Of a DNA stretch of 48,188 bases, positions 25,985 to 34,361 are shown one piece after another. A model generated the notes under the pieces. It was given only the letters and a program-made list of their open reading frames with translations. It had not been told where the DNA came from and did no database searches. The position numbers were made by a program, and so were the translations under genes. Source of the stretch: Streptomyces sp. NRRL S-31 (GTDB lineage: Bacteria; Actinomycetota; Actinomycetes; Streptomycetales; Streptomycetaceae); contig NZ_JOCB01000100.1 in assembly GCF_000718775.1 (NCBI RefSeq), positions 1-48,188 of the forward strand, written 5' to 3'. Each line of letters starts with the position of its first letter. The first letter of the stretch is position 1.

Positions 25985-28354
25985 TCAGTCCCTGAGCAGA
26001 TCCGGAACGCCCGCCGTGTCCGGCTCGTCCCGCTCCCCCGAGACCACGGTCAGCTGCTGGGTGGCCCTGGTCAGCGCCACGTACAGCACCCGCAGCCCGG
26101 CCGGTGACTCGTCGGCGATCTCCGCCGGGGAGACGACGACCGTCGCGTCGTACTCCAGGCCCTTCGCCTCCAGGCTGCCGAGCGCCACCACCCGGTCGCC
26201 CAGTCCGGCCAGCCAGCGCCGGGCCTCCTCGCGCCGGTTCATCGCCACGACCACGCCGACCGTGCCGTCCACCAGGGCGAGCAGCCGCTCGGCCTCGTAC
26301 CGCACGGTCGCCTCCAGCGAGTCCCGTACGACCGTGAAGCGCGGCTCGACCCCCGTGGACCTGACCGCGCGCGGCGCCTCGGAACCGGGCATGGCGAGGG
26401 CCAGCACCCGGGCGGCCAGCTCGGCGATCTCGGACGGGTTGCGGTAGTTCACGGTGAGCTGGAAGCGGCGCCGGGGCCGGGTGCCGAGCGCCTCGTCGCG
26501 TGCCTCGGCCGCCTCGTCCGGGTCGGACCAGGAGGACTGCGCCGGGTCGCCGACCACCGTCCAGGTGGCGTGCCGGCCGCGCCGGCCGACCATGCGCCAC
26601 TGCATCGGGGTCAGGTCCTGCGCCTCGTCCACGATGACGTGCGCGTACTCGGTGCGCTCCTGCGCCAGCCGCTCGGCCCGCTCGCGCTGCGACTCCTCGC
26701 GCACCGGCATCAGCTCCTCCAGGCCGGTGAGCTGGTCCAGCGGGTCCAGCTCACGCTTCCGGCGGGGCCGGGCGGGCGCGCCGAGGATCGCCTGGAGCTC
26801 GTCGAGCAGGGCGATGTCGTGCACGGAGGAGCCGTCCCGGCGCAGCGAGCGGGCGACCTTGCGGACCTCGCCGGGGTTGAGGACGCGCCGGGCCCAGCGG
26901 CCGAGCCGCTTCTCGTCGGCCATGGCGGCGAGCACGGCCTTCGGGGTCAGCTCGGGCCACCAGGCGTTCAGGAAACCGATGAAGGAGTCCTCGCCGGTGA
27001 CGTCCTCGTCGAAGGACGAGCGCAGCTCGGCGGCCAGTTCGGGGTCGCTGTGCCGGGTGGCGCCGCCGGACTTGGCCCACAGGGCGTCCAGCAGCAGCTT
27101 GCGGGCGCGCGGGCGGAGCAGGTTGACGGGCGCGGTGCCGCCGAGGGCGGTACGGCGGACGTGCTCCAGCTCGTCGGCCTCCAGTTCGAGCCGGCGTCCG
27201 AAGGCGACGACCCGCAGGCGGGACGGCGGCCCGTCGGGCGTCCGCGGCCCGTCGTCGTCGGCGTCGTCGTCGGCGACGGCCGCTCCGGTGAGCGCCGGTC
27301 CCAGTTCCAGGGCGCCCCGGGCGGCCTTCCGCAGCACCTTGAGCATCCGGTACGAGCCCTTGGCGCGGGCCACGGCCGGAGAGTCGTAGAGGGTCGCCTC
27401 CACACCGTCGACCAGGGAGCCGATCGCGCGGATCGCGACCTGGCCCTCCTCGCCGAGCGAGGGCAGCACGCCCTCGGTGTAGGCGACGAGCAGCGGGGTC
27501 GGCGAGACGATCAGGATGCCGCCCGCGTAGCGTCTGCGGTCCTGGTAGAGCAGGTAGGCGGCGCGGTGCAGGGCGACGGCCGTCTTGCCGGTGCCCGGGC
27601 CGCCCTCGACGTAGGTGACGGAGGCGGCGGGGGCCCGGATGACCAGGTCCTGCTCGGCCTGGATGGACGAGACGATGTCCCGCATGGTGTGGCCGCGGGC
27701 CTGGCCGAGGGCGGCCATCAGGGCGCCGTCGCCGATGACGGGCAGCTCGCTGCCGTCGAGGAAGGCCGTCAGCTCCGGCCGCATCAGGTCGTCCTCGACA
27801 CCGAGCACGCGGCGCCCCTTGGACCGGATCACCCGGCGCCGCACCACCCGTCCCGGCTCCACGGGCGTGGCCCGGTAGAAGGGCGCGGCGGCGGGCGCCC
27901 GCCAGTCGATGACCAGCGGGGAGTAGTCCTGGTCCAGGACACCGATGCGGCCGATGTGCAGGGTCTCGGCGATGTCGGCGGTGTTGTCGGACCGCACGGC
28001 CCCCTCGGCCGGCTCGACCGCCGTGTAGGCGCCGTCGGGCCCCTTCTTGCCGTCCTTGCCGCGCAGCAGGTCGATCCTGCCGAAGAGGAAGTCCTCGAAC
28101 TCGTTGTTGAGCCGGTTCAGGTGGACGCCGGCCCGGAAGACCTGGGCGTCCCGCTCGGCGAGCGCGCCCGGGGTGCCGACCTGGCCGCGCTGGGCCGCGT
28201 CGTGCATGAGGAACTCGGCCTCGTGGATCTTCTCCTCGAGCCGCCGGTACACCCGGTCCAGGTGTTCCTGTTCGACGCTGATCTCTCGGTCACGGACGGA
28301 ATCGGGTGCGTCGTGTACCGAGCCGACCGCGGACTGCTGAACCTGAGCGGCCAC
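25985..28354 (-). CDS. HelD-type UvrD/Rep-like helicase (RNA polymerase recycling family)
   Basis: 789 residues. An N-terminal coiled/helical arm (about 25-75: EQEHLDRVYRRLEEKI...) is characteristic of HelD, which inserts into RNA polymerase to release stalled complexes. SF1 motifs are VEGGPGTGKTAVALHRAAYLLY (Walker A), VIVDEAQDLTPMQWRM (motif II), VGDPAQS (III) and VNYRNPSEI (IV), with YVALTRATQQL near the C-terminus (VI). The GTG start at 28354 follows AAGGGGGCCCG. A related Streptomyces protein (HelR) protects polymerase from rifamycins; I found no obvious rifamycin-associated element upstream here, so a housekeeping role is more likely. Confidence 0.9.
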   Translation of the reverse strand: MAAQVQQSAVGSVHDAPDSVRDREISVEQEHLDRVYRRLEEKIHEAEFLMHDAAQRGQVGTPGALAERDAQVFRAGVHLNRLNNEFEDFLFGRIDLLRGKDGKKGPDGAYTAVEPAEGAVRSDNTADIAETLHIGRIGVLDQDYSPLVIDWRAPAAAPFYRATPVEPGRVVRRRVIRSKGRRVLGVEDDLMRPELTAFLDGSELPVIGDGALMAALGQARGHTMRDIVSSIQAEQDLVIRAPAASVTYVEGGPGTGKTAVALHRAAYLLYQDRRRYAGGILIVSPTPLLVAYTEGVLPSLGEEGQVAIRAIGSLVDGVEATLYDSPAVARAKGSYRMLKVLRKAARGALELGPALTGAAVADDDADDDGPRTPDGPPSRLRVVAFGRRLELEADELEHVRRTALGGTAPVNLLRPRARKLLLDALWAKSGGATRHSDPELAAELRSSFDEDVTGEDSFIGFLNAWWPELTPKAVLAAMADEKRLGRWARRVLNPGEVRKVARSLRRDGSSVHDIALLDELQAILGAPARPRRKRELDPLDQLTGLEELMPVREESQRERAERLAQERTEYAHVIVDEAQDLTPMQWRMVGRRGRHATWTVVGDPAQSSWSDPDEAAEARDEALGTRPRRRFQLTVNYRNPSEIAELAARVLALAMPGSEAPRAVRSTGVEPRFTVVRDSLEATVRYEAERLLALVDGTVGVVVAMNRREEARRWLAGLGDRVVALGSLEAKGLEYDATVVVSPAEIADESPAGLRVLYVALTRATQQLTVVSGERDEPDTAGVPDLLRD

Positions 28355-28470
28355 CGGGCCCCCTTCTGACGTGCTGGGCAGCCGTCAACCGTACGCGAAG
28401 GGGACCCGTCAAAGCTACGGGACGGCGACTTGGCGGCGCCCGGGAGCGCCGCTCCGGGGTACGTGTGTCC
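28355..28470. promoter_or_regulatory. Promoter-bearing gap upstream of the HelD-type gene
   Basis: The 116 bp between the helicase start and the MITE-like element; together with the element this forms a 350-bp gap. No clear -10/-35 pair can be assigned. Any helicase-specific promoter must lie here or inside the element. Confidence 0.35.
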
Positions 28471-28472
28471 TA

Positions 28473-28705
28473 GGTCCTGTCGTCAAACTCCCGCCGTCCG
28501 CCCGGAGGGCGGGCCTCGCGGCGTCAGGTGCGTGCTCTGGGGGTCCCCCCGGCCGAAGGCTGGGGGAGTGCCGGGCCCCGTCCCTCGTACTGGACGTACT
28601 TGGGTCGGGACCCGGTGCGGCGAGTGGGGGCACCTCCCACGCCCTTAAGGCAGTGGGGGAGCGTGCATGGCGTCGCGAGGCAGGCGGGAGTTTGACGACA
28701 GGGCC
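28473..28705. mobile_element. MITE-like element, 233 bp, 23-bp terminal inverted repeats, TA flanks
   Basis: The left end GGTCCTGTCGTCAAACTCCC (continuing GCC) and the inverted right end GGCCCTGTCGTCAAACTCCC (continuing GCC) differ at one base. Both are flanked by TA (28471-28472 and 28706-28707), the target-site duplication of IS630/mariner-type and some IS5-family elements. Inner arms are also partly complementary (GCCTCGCGGCGTC near 28516 with GCGTCGCGAGGC near 28670), so the element can fold on itself. It has no transposase. The right flank TA plus the first G of the element forms the TAG stop of the anti-sigma gene. Confidence 0.8.
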
Positions 28706-29535
28706 TAAGCGTCCACCTGCACCAGCTTCCTCCCCTCGAACGTCACCACCTCGAAGTGGTCGATCTCGTTCGGCTGGAAGGCCGCCGCTCCGCCGATGTA
28801 CAGCGGTTTCCTGGCGTTCTCGCTCGTGGCGTCCGGCATGCCGTACCCCCAGTCCGGCACCGACCACGACGACATGGTCACGCGCTGCCCGTTCTTGGCG
28901 ACGAGCACCAGGGAGCACTTCAGCGGGCCCTTGACGTTCTTCAGCTCCAGCACCGCCTGGGTGCCCCAGTCCTTCGGGGCCAGCGCGACGGTCGCGCTGA
29001 CGTGCGTCGCCGCGTCCGTGGCGGACTTCTTGTCGGGCATCGTCCGGAACGTCGCCTGGGCCGGCGTCGCGGTGACCCGGCCGTCCCCGTCCGAGCCGCC
29101 GTCCACCGCGACCGCGGCCAGCGGCCCGGCGATGATCAGCGCGGCCGCCGCCGCGACCAGGTAGAAGCCGCGCCGGCGCTTGCGGGCGCGGCTCTCGGCC
29201 ACCTCGTCGACCAGCTTCTCCACCAGTCGCGGAGCGGGCCGGGCGGACAGCGAGTCACCGATCGCGGGGGTGCCGCCGGAGCCCGGCAGGTCCGCGAGCG
29301 CGGCGAGCATCGGCTCCATCCCGGCCAGTTCGTCCAGCTGCCGGGCGCACCACTCGCAGCCGGCCAGGTGCGCCTCGAAGGCGGTCGCCTCGGCGTCGTC
29401 GAGGATGCCGAGGGCGTAGGCGCCGACGGTCTCGTGCTCGCTCGGCACCGGGGGTCCCTGACTGGGGCTCATGGGGCCAGACATACCCGGACCTCCCGGT
29501 CCGAATCCCTGCATTCCCCCGTATCCGCTGCTCAT
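28705..29535 (-). CDS. rsuA: Zinc-finger (ZAS) transmembrane anti-sigma factor, RsuA-like
   Basis: 276 residues. After a Gly/Pro/Met-rich lead, the cytoplasmic anti-sigma domain has HETVGAYALGILDDAEATAFEAHLAGCEWCARQL, the His-x3-Cys-x2-Cys zinc motif of ZAS proteins (shown here as HLAGCEWC). One transmembrane segment follows RKRRR at about residue 120 (GFYLVAAAAALIIAGPLAAVAV). An extracytoplasmic sensor domain of about 130 residues completes it. Its ATG (29533-29535) overlaps the TGA of the sigma gene (TGATG), so it is translationally coupled. The TAG stop lies on the edge of the MITE-like element. The symbol follows the S. coelicolor sigU-rsuA order. Confidence 0.88.
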   Translation of the reverse strand: MSSGYGGMQGFGPGGPGMSGPMSPSQGPPVPSEHETVGAYALGILDDAEATAFEAHLAGCEWCARQLDELAGMEPMLAALADLPGSGGTPAIGDSLSARPAPRLVEKLVDEVAESRARKRRRGFYLVAAAAALIIAGPLAAVAVDGGSDGDGRVTATPAQATFRTMPDKKSATDAATHVSATVALAPKDWGTQAVLELKNVKGPLKCSLVLVAKNGQRVTMSSWSVPDWGYGMPDATSENARKPLYIGGAAAFQPNEIDHFEVVTFEGRKLVQVDA

Positions 29536-30113
29536 CACGCCGTCACCCCCCGCTCCTCCAGTGCCAGCTTCATCGACCGCAGGGCGTAGAACACCCGGGA
29601 ACGCACCGTCCCGCTGGGTATGCCCAGTGTCTCGGCCGCCTCGTTGACGGTACGCCCTTTGAAGTACGTCTCGACGAGCACCTCCCGGTGGGCCGGGGTC
29701 AGGTCGTCGAGCGCGTCCGACAGCGTCATCAGCCACAGCGCCTTGTCGATCTCGTCCTCCGCGGGGATGACCTCCAGCGGCGACGGATCGACCTCCTGCG
29801 GCCGGGCCTGCCGGCTGCGGTGGCCGTCGATGACGATGCGGCGTGCGACCGTCACCAGCCAGGGGCGTACCGAACCGGTCGCCCGATTGAGCTGACCGGC
29901 GTTCTTCCAGGCACGGATGAGCGTTTCCTGTACGACGTCCTCGGCGCGCTGCCGGTCACCGGCGACCAGCCGCAGAACGTAGGCGAGCAGGGGGCCGGCG
30001 TGTTCCCGGTACAGCGCGCGCATCAACTCCTCGTCCGGCTCCGAGGGCTGGGGGGACATGCGATGTCGGGCCTTCGCTCCGCGTTCATTGGCCACGGCCG
30101 CATCCTTGCGCAC
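29535..30113 (-). CDS. sigU: ECF RNA polymerase sigma factor, SigU-like
   Basis: 192 residues. Region 2 (about 40-110) reads LYREHAGPLLAYVLRLVAGDRQRAEDVVQETLIRAW, and region 4 (about 125-185) reads LTPAHREVLVETYFKGRTVNEAAETLGIPSGTVRSRVFYALRSMK. The start GTG at 30113 has GGAGGT four bases upstream. Internal GTG (30095) and ATG (30059) are also in frame, but their sites are weaker. It is held at the membrane by the overlapping anti-sigma gene product. The position next to the malic enzyme and helicase genes matches S. coelicolor sigU, whose release affects secretion and development. Confidence 0.88.
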   Translation of the reverse strand: MRKDAAVANERGAKARHRMSPQPSEPDEELMRALYREHAGPLLAYVLRLVAGDRQRAEDVVQETLIRAWKNAGQLNRATGSVRPWLVTVARRIVIDGHRSRQARPQEVDPSPLEVIPAEDEIDKALWLMTLSDALDDLTPAHREVLVETYFKGRTVNEAAETLGIPSGTVRSRVFYALRSMKLALEERGVTA

Positions 30114-30235
30114 GCCCACCTCCGGTGTCCGGGGGTTCCCCCAGTCGGTCGCTCGCCCACCCGTACGGACCGGGGTCGCCGGGTGTTCAAACCGCAAGTG
30201 GCGCATTTCCCGGGGCGGCTTCCCGCCGCGGTCCT

Positions 30236-30829
30236 TCAGGCCCGGCTGAGCGCGGCCCGCCGCCGGTGCCGGGCGACCCGCTCCCGGTTGCCGCACACCT
30301 CGCTGGAGCACCAGCGGCGGCGCCGTCCGCGGGAGGTGTCCAGGTACACCAGGGGGCAGTTGTCGCCCTCGCACTCCCGTACGGCGGTCCGCGCGACGGG
30401 ATCGGTGACCAGTTCCACGGCGTCCCGCGCGATCACGGCGAGCAGCGCGGCGCAGCCGGGCGGTGCCGCCAGTTCCCGTACCAGGGTGCCGTCCCGCCCC
30501 GGTACGGCGAGCGGGACCGGGGTCGCGGCCCGGGCGACCTCGTTGACCCGCCCGAGCGCGGGCCCGCACGCCGGTGTCTCGGTGCCCAGCACGCCCCGCA
30601 CCAGGAGCCCGATGCCGCACCGCAGTTCCCGGAAGGCGGCCGGCCAGGACCCGTCGGCGTGCCCGAGCGGCGTGCCGGCCGGCACCAGCCCGGCCCCCCC
30701 GATCCACGCGCACAACGCCCCCACACCGTCCAGGCGTTCGCGTGGGTGCCGGGTGGCGAGCAGGTCCAGACACACCCGGCCCGCGTCGAACCGCGGCTCG
30801 TACGCGGGCGTGGCGCCAACGAGTGCCAT
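30236..30829 (-). CDS. CGNR zinc-finger / ABATE-domain protein, putative regulator
   Basis: 197 residues. The N-terminal ABATE domain begins YEPRFDAGRVCLDLLAT and includes a helical region predicted to bind a ligand. The C-terminal CGNR zinc finger reads CPLVYLDTSRGRRRRWCSSEVCGNRERVARHRRR, which is presumed to bind DNA. Proteins of this type are putative one-component stress regulators. ATG at 30829 follows AGGCGG. It lies about 120 bp upstream of sigU in the same direction, and linkage in function is unproven. Confidence 0.88.
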   Translation of the reverse strand: MALVGATPAYEPRFDAGRVCLDLLATRHPRERLDGVGALCAWIGGAGLVPAGTPLGHADGSWPAAFRELRCGIGLLVRGVLGTETPACGPALGRVNEVARAATPVPLAVPGRDGTLVRELAAPPGCAALLAVIARDAVELVTDPVARTAVRECEGDNCPLVYLDTSRGRRRRWCSSEVCGNRERVARHRRRAALSRA

Positions 30830-31175
30830 GTGCCGGTCACCGCCTAGGCAGAAACGGTGCGGGATCGTGTGGCCGCCGTGCGGACGGGGACCCCGCCCCG
30901 CGCCCCGCCCCTCCCACAGTGCCCGCCCGGAGGATGCGCCGGAACCCCCCTTACCGGCCCCGTTGACGGAACCGCCCGGCACGCCCGCCCGGAACCCGGA
31001 GACGTCCTCGTCCGAAGCCCGGTGACGTTCCCGCCCGGAACGGACGGCGCTCCGGCACGGACGGCGCTCCGGCACGGACCCGAACGGCGTACCCGCACGG
31101 AACCGGGACGACGGCCGGCACCACGGCCCGGGTACGCCCGAGGGAGCCACGGGTCGGCGGACCGGCCCGGCAGGG
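30830..31175. other. Gap upstream of the CGNR gene with 17-bp duplications
   Basis: A 346-bp gap between the nnaR stop and the CGNR start, both minus strand. It contains ACGGACGGCGCTCCGGC twice in tandem (31040-31056 and 31057-31073) followed by a partial third copy, and several CCCGCCCGGAAC-type near-repeats between about 30970 and 31100. No gene with family similarity is seen. Confidence 0.5.
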
Positions 31176-32327
31176 CTACGCGTCCGCGTACTTGGCGTCC
31201 GACGCCGGGTCGAGGGAGAGGCGGTAGCCCCGCTTCACCACCGTCTGGATCAGCTTCGGCGTGCCGAGGGCCGTGCGGAGGCGGGCCATCGCCGTCTCGA
31301 CGGCGTGTTCGTCGCGGCCCGCGCCGGGCAGCGCCCGGAGCAGGTCGGCGCGGGGCACCACCCAGCCGGGGCGGCGGGACAGCGCGCGCAGGAGGGCCAT
31401 GCCGGCCGGGGGGACCGGCCTCAGGTCGCCGTCGACCAGGACCGCATGGCCGCGGATCTCCATCCGGTGACCGGCGACCGGCAACGACCGCGCCCGGGTG
31501 GGGAGTTCCTGGCACAGCAGCTGTACCAGGGGGCCCAGGCGGAAGCGTTCCGGCTGGACCGTGTCCACCCCGCGGGCCTGGAGCGGGAGCGCGGTGACCG
31601 GGCCCACACAGGCCGGCAGGACATCGTGCGACAGGGCGGAGAGCAGCTCCGCCAGCAGGCCGCGGTCCTCCGCGCGGGAGAGCAGGGACGCCGCGGCGGG
31701 GGCGCTGGTGAAGGTCAGGGCGTCCACCCCGTGGGCGACGGCCGCGTCGAGGAGCCGGTCCAGGGGACCGAGGTCCTCGGGAGGCATCCAGCGGTACACC
31801 GGCACCGGCAGCACCTGGGCCCCGGCGGCCCGCAGCGACTCGATGAAACCGGGCAGGGGCTCGCCGTGCAGCTGGACGGCTATGCGGTCGCCGTCGACGC
31901 CCTCCTCCAGGAGGCGGTCGAGCACCTCGGCCAGGGACTCCGAGGAGGGCGACCAGTCCTCGGTCAGGCCCGCCGCGCGGATCGCGCCCTTGACCTTCGG
32001 GCCGCGGGCCAGCAGCCGTACCCCGCGCAGCCGGTCCAGCAGCAGCTCGCCGAGGCCCCAGCCGTCGGCGGCCTCGACCCAGCCCCGGAAGCCGATCGCG
32101 GTGGTGGCCACCACGACGTCCGGCACCTGGTCGATGATCTCCTTGGTGGCGGCGAGCAGTTCGCCGTCGTCGGCGAGCGGCACGATCCGCAGGGCGGGCG
32201 CGTGCAGGACGGTGGCGCCGCGCCGCTGGAGCAGGGCGCCCAGCTCGTCGGCCCGGCGCGCGGCCGTGACCCCCACCGTGAATCCGGCGAGGGGACCGTG
32301 CTCGGGCTGCTGCTCTTCGTCGTACAT
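31176..32327 (-). CDS. nnaR: HemD-like transcriptional regulator of nitrite/nitrate genes
   Basis: 383 residues with two parts. Residues about 15-275 are a uroporphyrinogen-III-synthase fold (FTVGVTAARRADELGALLQRRG, DVVVATTAIGFRGW, VDALTFTSAPAAASL). Residues about 285-375 are an OmpR-type winged helix (VPPAGMALLRALSRRPGWVVPRADLL...VETAMARLRTALG...IQTVVKRGYRL). This fusion is a DNA-binding regulator rather than the haem enzyme. In S. coelicolor the orthologue NnaR acts with GlnR on nitrate/nitrite assimilation genes. ATG at 32327 follows GAGGAGAGCCTC. It is next to narK in the same direction. Confidence 0.9.
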   Translation of the reverse strand: MYDEEQQPEHGPLAGFTVGVTAARRADELGALLQRRGATVLHAPALRIVPLADDGELLAATKEIIDQVPDVVVATTAIGFRGWVEAADGWGLGELLLDRLRGVRLLARGPKVKGAIRAAGLTEDWSPSSESLAEVLDRLLEEGVDGDRIAVQLHGEPLPGFIESLRAAGAQVLPVPVYRWMPPEDLGPLDRLLDAAVAHGVDALTFTSAPAAASLLSRAEDRGLLAELLSALSHDVLPACVGPVTALPLQARGVDTVQPERFRLGPLVQLLCQELPTRARSLPVAGHRMEIRGHAVLVDGDLRPVPPAGMALLRALSRRPGWVVPRADLLRALPGAGRDEHAVETAMARLRTALGTPKLIQTVVKRGYRLSLDPASDAKYADA

Positions 32328-32414
32328 GAGGCTCTCCTCGCTGACCGGCACGCCGATCGAGCCTGTCAACACCGCGTGACGGACTCGGTTAGACCCTATG
32401 TCACCGGTGTTCCC

Positions 32415-33785
32415 TCACACCTCGGCATGGCTGAGCCGCTTCTTGCCCTCCGGGGCCGCAGTGGCCGTCACCCGCCGGGCCGGACGGCGGACGTACACGG
32501 CCCAGGTGACCGCGAAGCAGACGCCGTAGAAGGCGAGGAAGGCGACGAACGCGCCGGTGCCGGAGCCGTAGGCGAGGAAGGACTGCCGGAAGGCGAGGTT
32601 GATGCCGACGCCGCCGAGCGCGCCGACCGCGCCGATCAGCCCCATGGCGGCGCCGGACAGCCGCCGGCCGTGGGCGACGGCCGCCTCCCCCTCCAGCCCC
32701 CTGGCCAGCGCCTTCGCCTGGAAGATGCCGGGGATCATCTTGTACGTCGACCCGTTGCCGAGGCCGCTGAGCATGAACAGGACCACGAAGACGGCCACGA
32801 ACGGCGGCAGCGACCCGCGCAGGCCGGCCGCGATGAGCACGGCGGTGGCGACGGCCATGCCCACGTAGTTCCACAGGGTGATGCGGGCGCCGCCGAAGCG
32901 GTCGGCGAGCCGGCCGCCGACCGGCCGGACGAGGGAGCCGAGCAGCGGGCCGATGAAGGTGAGGTACGCCGCCTGGAGCGGGGTCCGGCCGAACTGGTTC
33001 GTCAGCACCTGGCCGAAGGCGAAGCTGTAGCCGATGAACGAGCCGAAGGTGCCGACGTAGAGGAGCGCCATGATCCACGTGTGGGCGTCCTTCGCGGCGT
33101 CCACGGCCGCGCCGGTGTCGGTCCGCACCGAGGCGAGGTTGTCCATGAACAGCGCGGCGCACACGGCGGCCACGACGATCAGCGGGATGTAGATGCCGAG
33201 CAGCACGCGCGGGCCGCCGCCCGCGCCGATGACCCAGAGCGCGACGAGCTGGATCACCGGCACCCCTATGTTGCCGCCGCCCGCGTTGAGCCCGAGCGCC
33301 CAGCCCTTCTCGCGCAGCGGGAAGAAGGCGTTGATGTTGGTCATGGAGGAGGCGAAGTTGCCGCCTCCGATACCGGCCAGCAGGCCCACCAGCAGGAAGG
33401 TGGTGAAGGACGTCCCCGGCTCCATGACGAGGAACGCGGCGATGGTCGGGACGAGCAGCAGCCCGGCGGAGAGGACCGTCCAGTTCCGGCCGCCGAAGAC
33501 CGCCACGGCGAAGGTGTACGGCACCCGGACCACCGCGCCGACCAGGGTGACCACCGAGGTCAGCAGGAACTTGTCGGCGGGGGTGAGGCCGTACTCCGGG
33601 CCCATGAACAGGACCAGCACGGACCACAGGGTCCAGACGGAGAAGCCGATGTGCTCGCTGAGCACGGAGAACCACAGGTTGCGGCGGGCGGTGCGTTCCC
33701 CGGTCGCCTTCCAGAACGCCACGTCCTCCGGGTCCCAGCGCTCGATCCAGCGGCCACTGCGACGGGTTGGGGCTGGGGCTGTCAT
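32415..33785 (-). CDS. narK: Nitrate/nitrite MFS transporter
   Basis: 456 residues with 12 predicted membrane spans. The nitrate signatures are AGIGGGNFASSMTNINAFFP and GWALGLNAGGGNIGVP, which define the NarK/NasA branch of MFS. It moves nitrate in or nitrite out across the membrane. ATG at 33785 (with GGAGGCGTG directly upstream) is chosen over GTG at 33788. Upstream on the same strand is the regulator target region at 33789-34022, and nnaR follows downstream, which fits a nitrogen-assimilation unit. Confidence 0.93.
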   Translation of the reverse strand: MTAPAPTRRSGRWIERWDPEDVAFWKATGERTARRNLWFSVLSEHIGFSVWTLWSVLVLFMGPEYGLTPADKFLLTSVVTLVGAVVRVPYTFAVAVFGGRNWTVLSAGLLLVPTIAAFLVMEPGTSFTTFLLVGLLAGIGGGNFASSMTNINAFFPLREKGWALGLNAGGGNIGVPVIQLVALWVIGAGGGPRVLLGIYIPLIVVAAVCAALFMDNLASVRTDTGAAVDAAKDAHTWIMALLYVGTFGSFIGYSFAFGQVLTNQFGRTPLQAAYLTFIGPLLGSLVRPVGGRLADRFGGARITLWNYVGMAVATAVLIAAGLRGSLPPFVAVFVVLFMLSGLGNGSTYKMIPGIFQAKALARGLEGEAAVAHGRRLSGAAMGLIGAVGALGGVGINLAFRQSFLAYGSGTGAFVAFLAFYGVCFAVTWAVYVRRPARRVTATAAPEGKKRLSHAEV

Positions 33786-33852
33786 CACGCCTCCACGGTG
33801 CTCCGGCGGCTCGGTCTGCCGACCACTGACTTCAGCCCGACGGTAGGGACGA

Positions 33853-33882
33853 CGCGTTTCCTGCCTGTGGCCGCGGGTGACC
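33853..33882 (-). promoter_or_regulatory. Weak GlnR-like half-sites upstream of narK
   Basis: On the minus strand GTCAC and GAAAC half-sites occur 21 bases apart (GTCAC, then CCGCGGCCACAGGCAG, then GAAAC). GlnR boxes use GTnAC/GAAAC half-sites at 11-base steps, so the spacing is close to two steps but the middle site is poor. Offered as a candidate only because narK is a known GlnR target. Confidence 0.3.
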
Positions 33883-34022
33883 GGAAGGGAACGTTGCTCT
33901 CACTCGGCCACGGGGCGGCCGGTGAGGGGGCCGGTGAGGCGGCCGGTGAGGGGGGCCCGCGCGGCGGACAAAGCTCTGGAACTCCTCAAGTGGGGTGAAG
34001 GCGGCGACGTCCTGCGGACACC

Positions 34023-34361
34023 ATGACCCGTATGAGGGGATTCGCGGGACGCACGCACGACAGCGTGCTGGTCATCAGGGACTCCGACGTCATCGTGGCG
34101 GCACTGCGCGAGGCGTTGGCCGGGGCTTCGGAGGAGGAGAGGCCGGGGCTGGAGCGGGCCGTCGCGCTCGCCGGTGCCACCGCCGGTGCGGGCGAGGGAC
34201 GACTGCGCGCCGACTGGGTCCGGGCCCGGCTGGCCGGCGTCGGATTCACCGGGGACGTCGCCTCCGTCGCCGCCATCAAGGCACTGCGCCAGGCCGAGCC
34301 GGGTCTGAGCCTGCTCGCCGCGGTCCAGTTGCAGAAGGAGGCGGTGGCCCACCCGGGCTAG
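34023..34361 (+). CDS. Small conserved-looking hypothetical protein
   Basis: 112 residues, soluble and Ala/Arg-rich. It has a compact helical pattern, beginning MTRMRGFAGRTHDSVLVIRDSDVIVAALREALAG, a central Gly-rich turn (GATAGAGEGRLRADWVRARL) and a C-terminal helix (SLLAAVQLQKEAVAHPG). No domain is recognised. Codon bias supports coding. It converges on the LysR gene across a 96-bp gap filled by 28-bp tandem repeats. Confidence 0.65.
   Translation: MTRMRGFAGRTHDSVLVIRDSDVIVAALREALAGASEEERPGLERAVALAGATAGAGEGRLRADWVRARLAGVGFTGDVASVAAIKALRQAEPGLSLLAAVQLQKEAVAHPG

Noticed and set aside
28355..28470. Rifamycin-associated element upstream of the HelD-type gene
   Set aside because: No inverted repeat of the expected kind is seen in this 116-bp gap, so I do not claim a HelR-type resistance gene.
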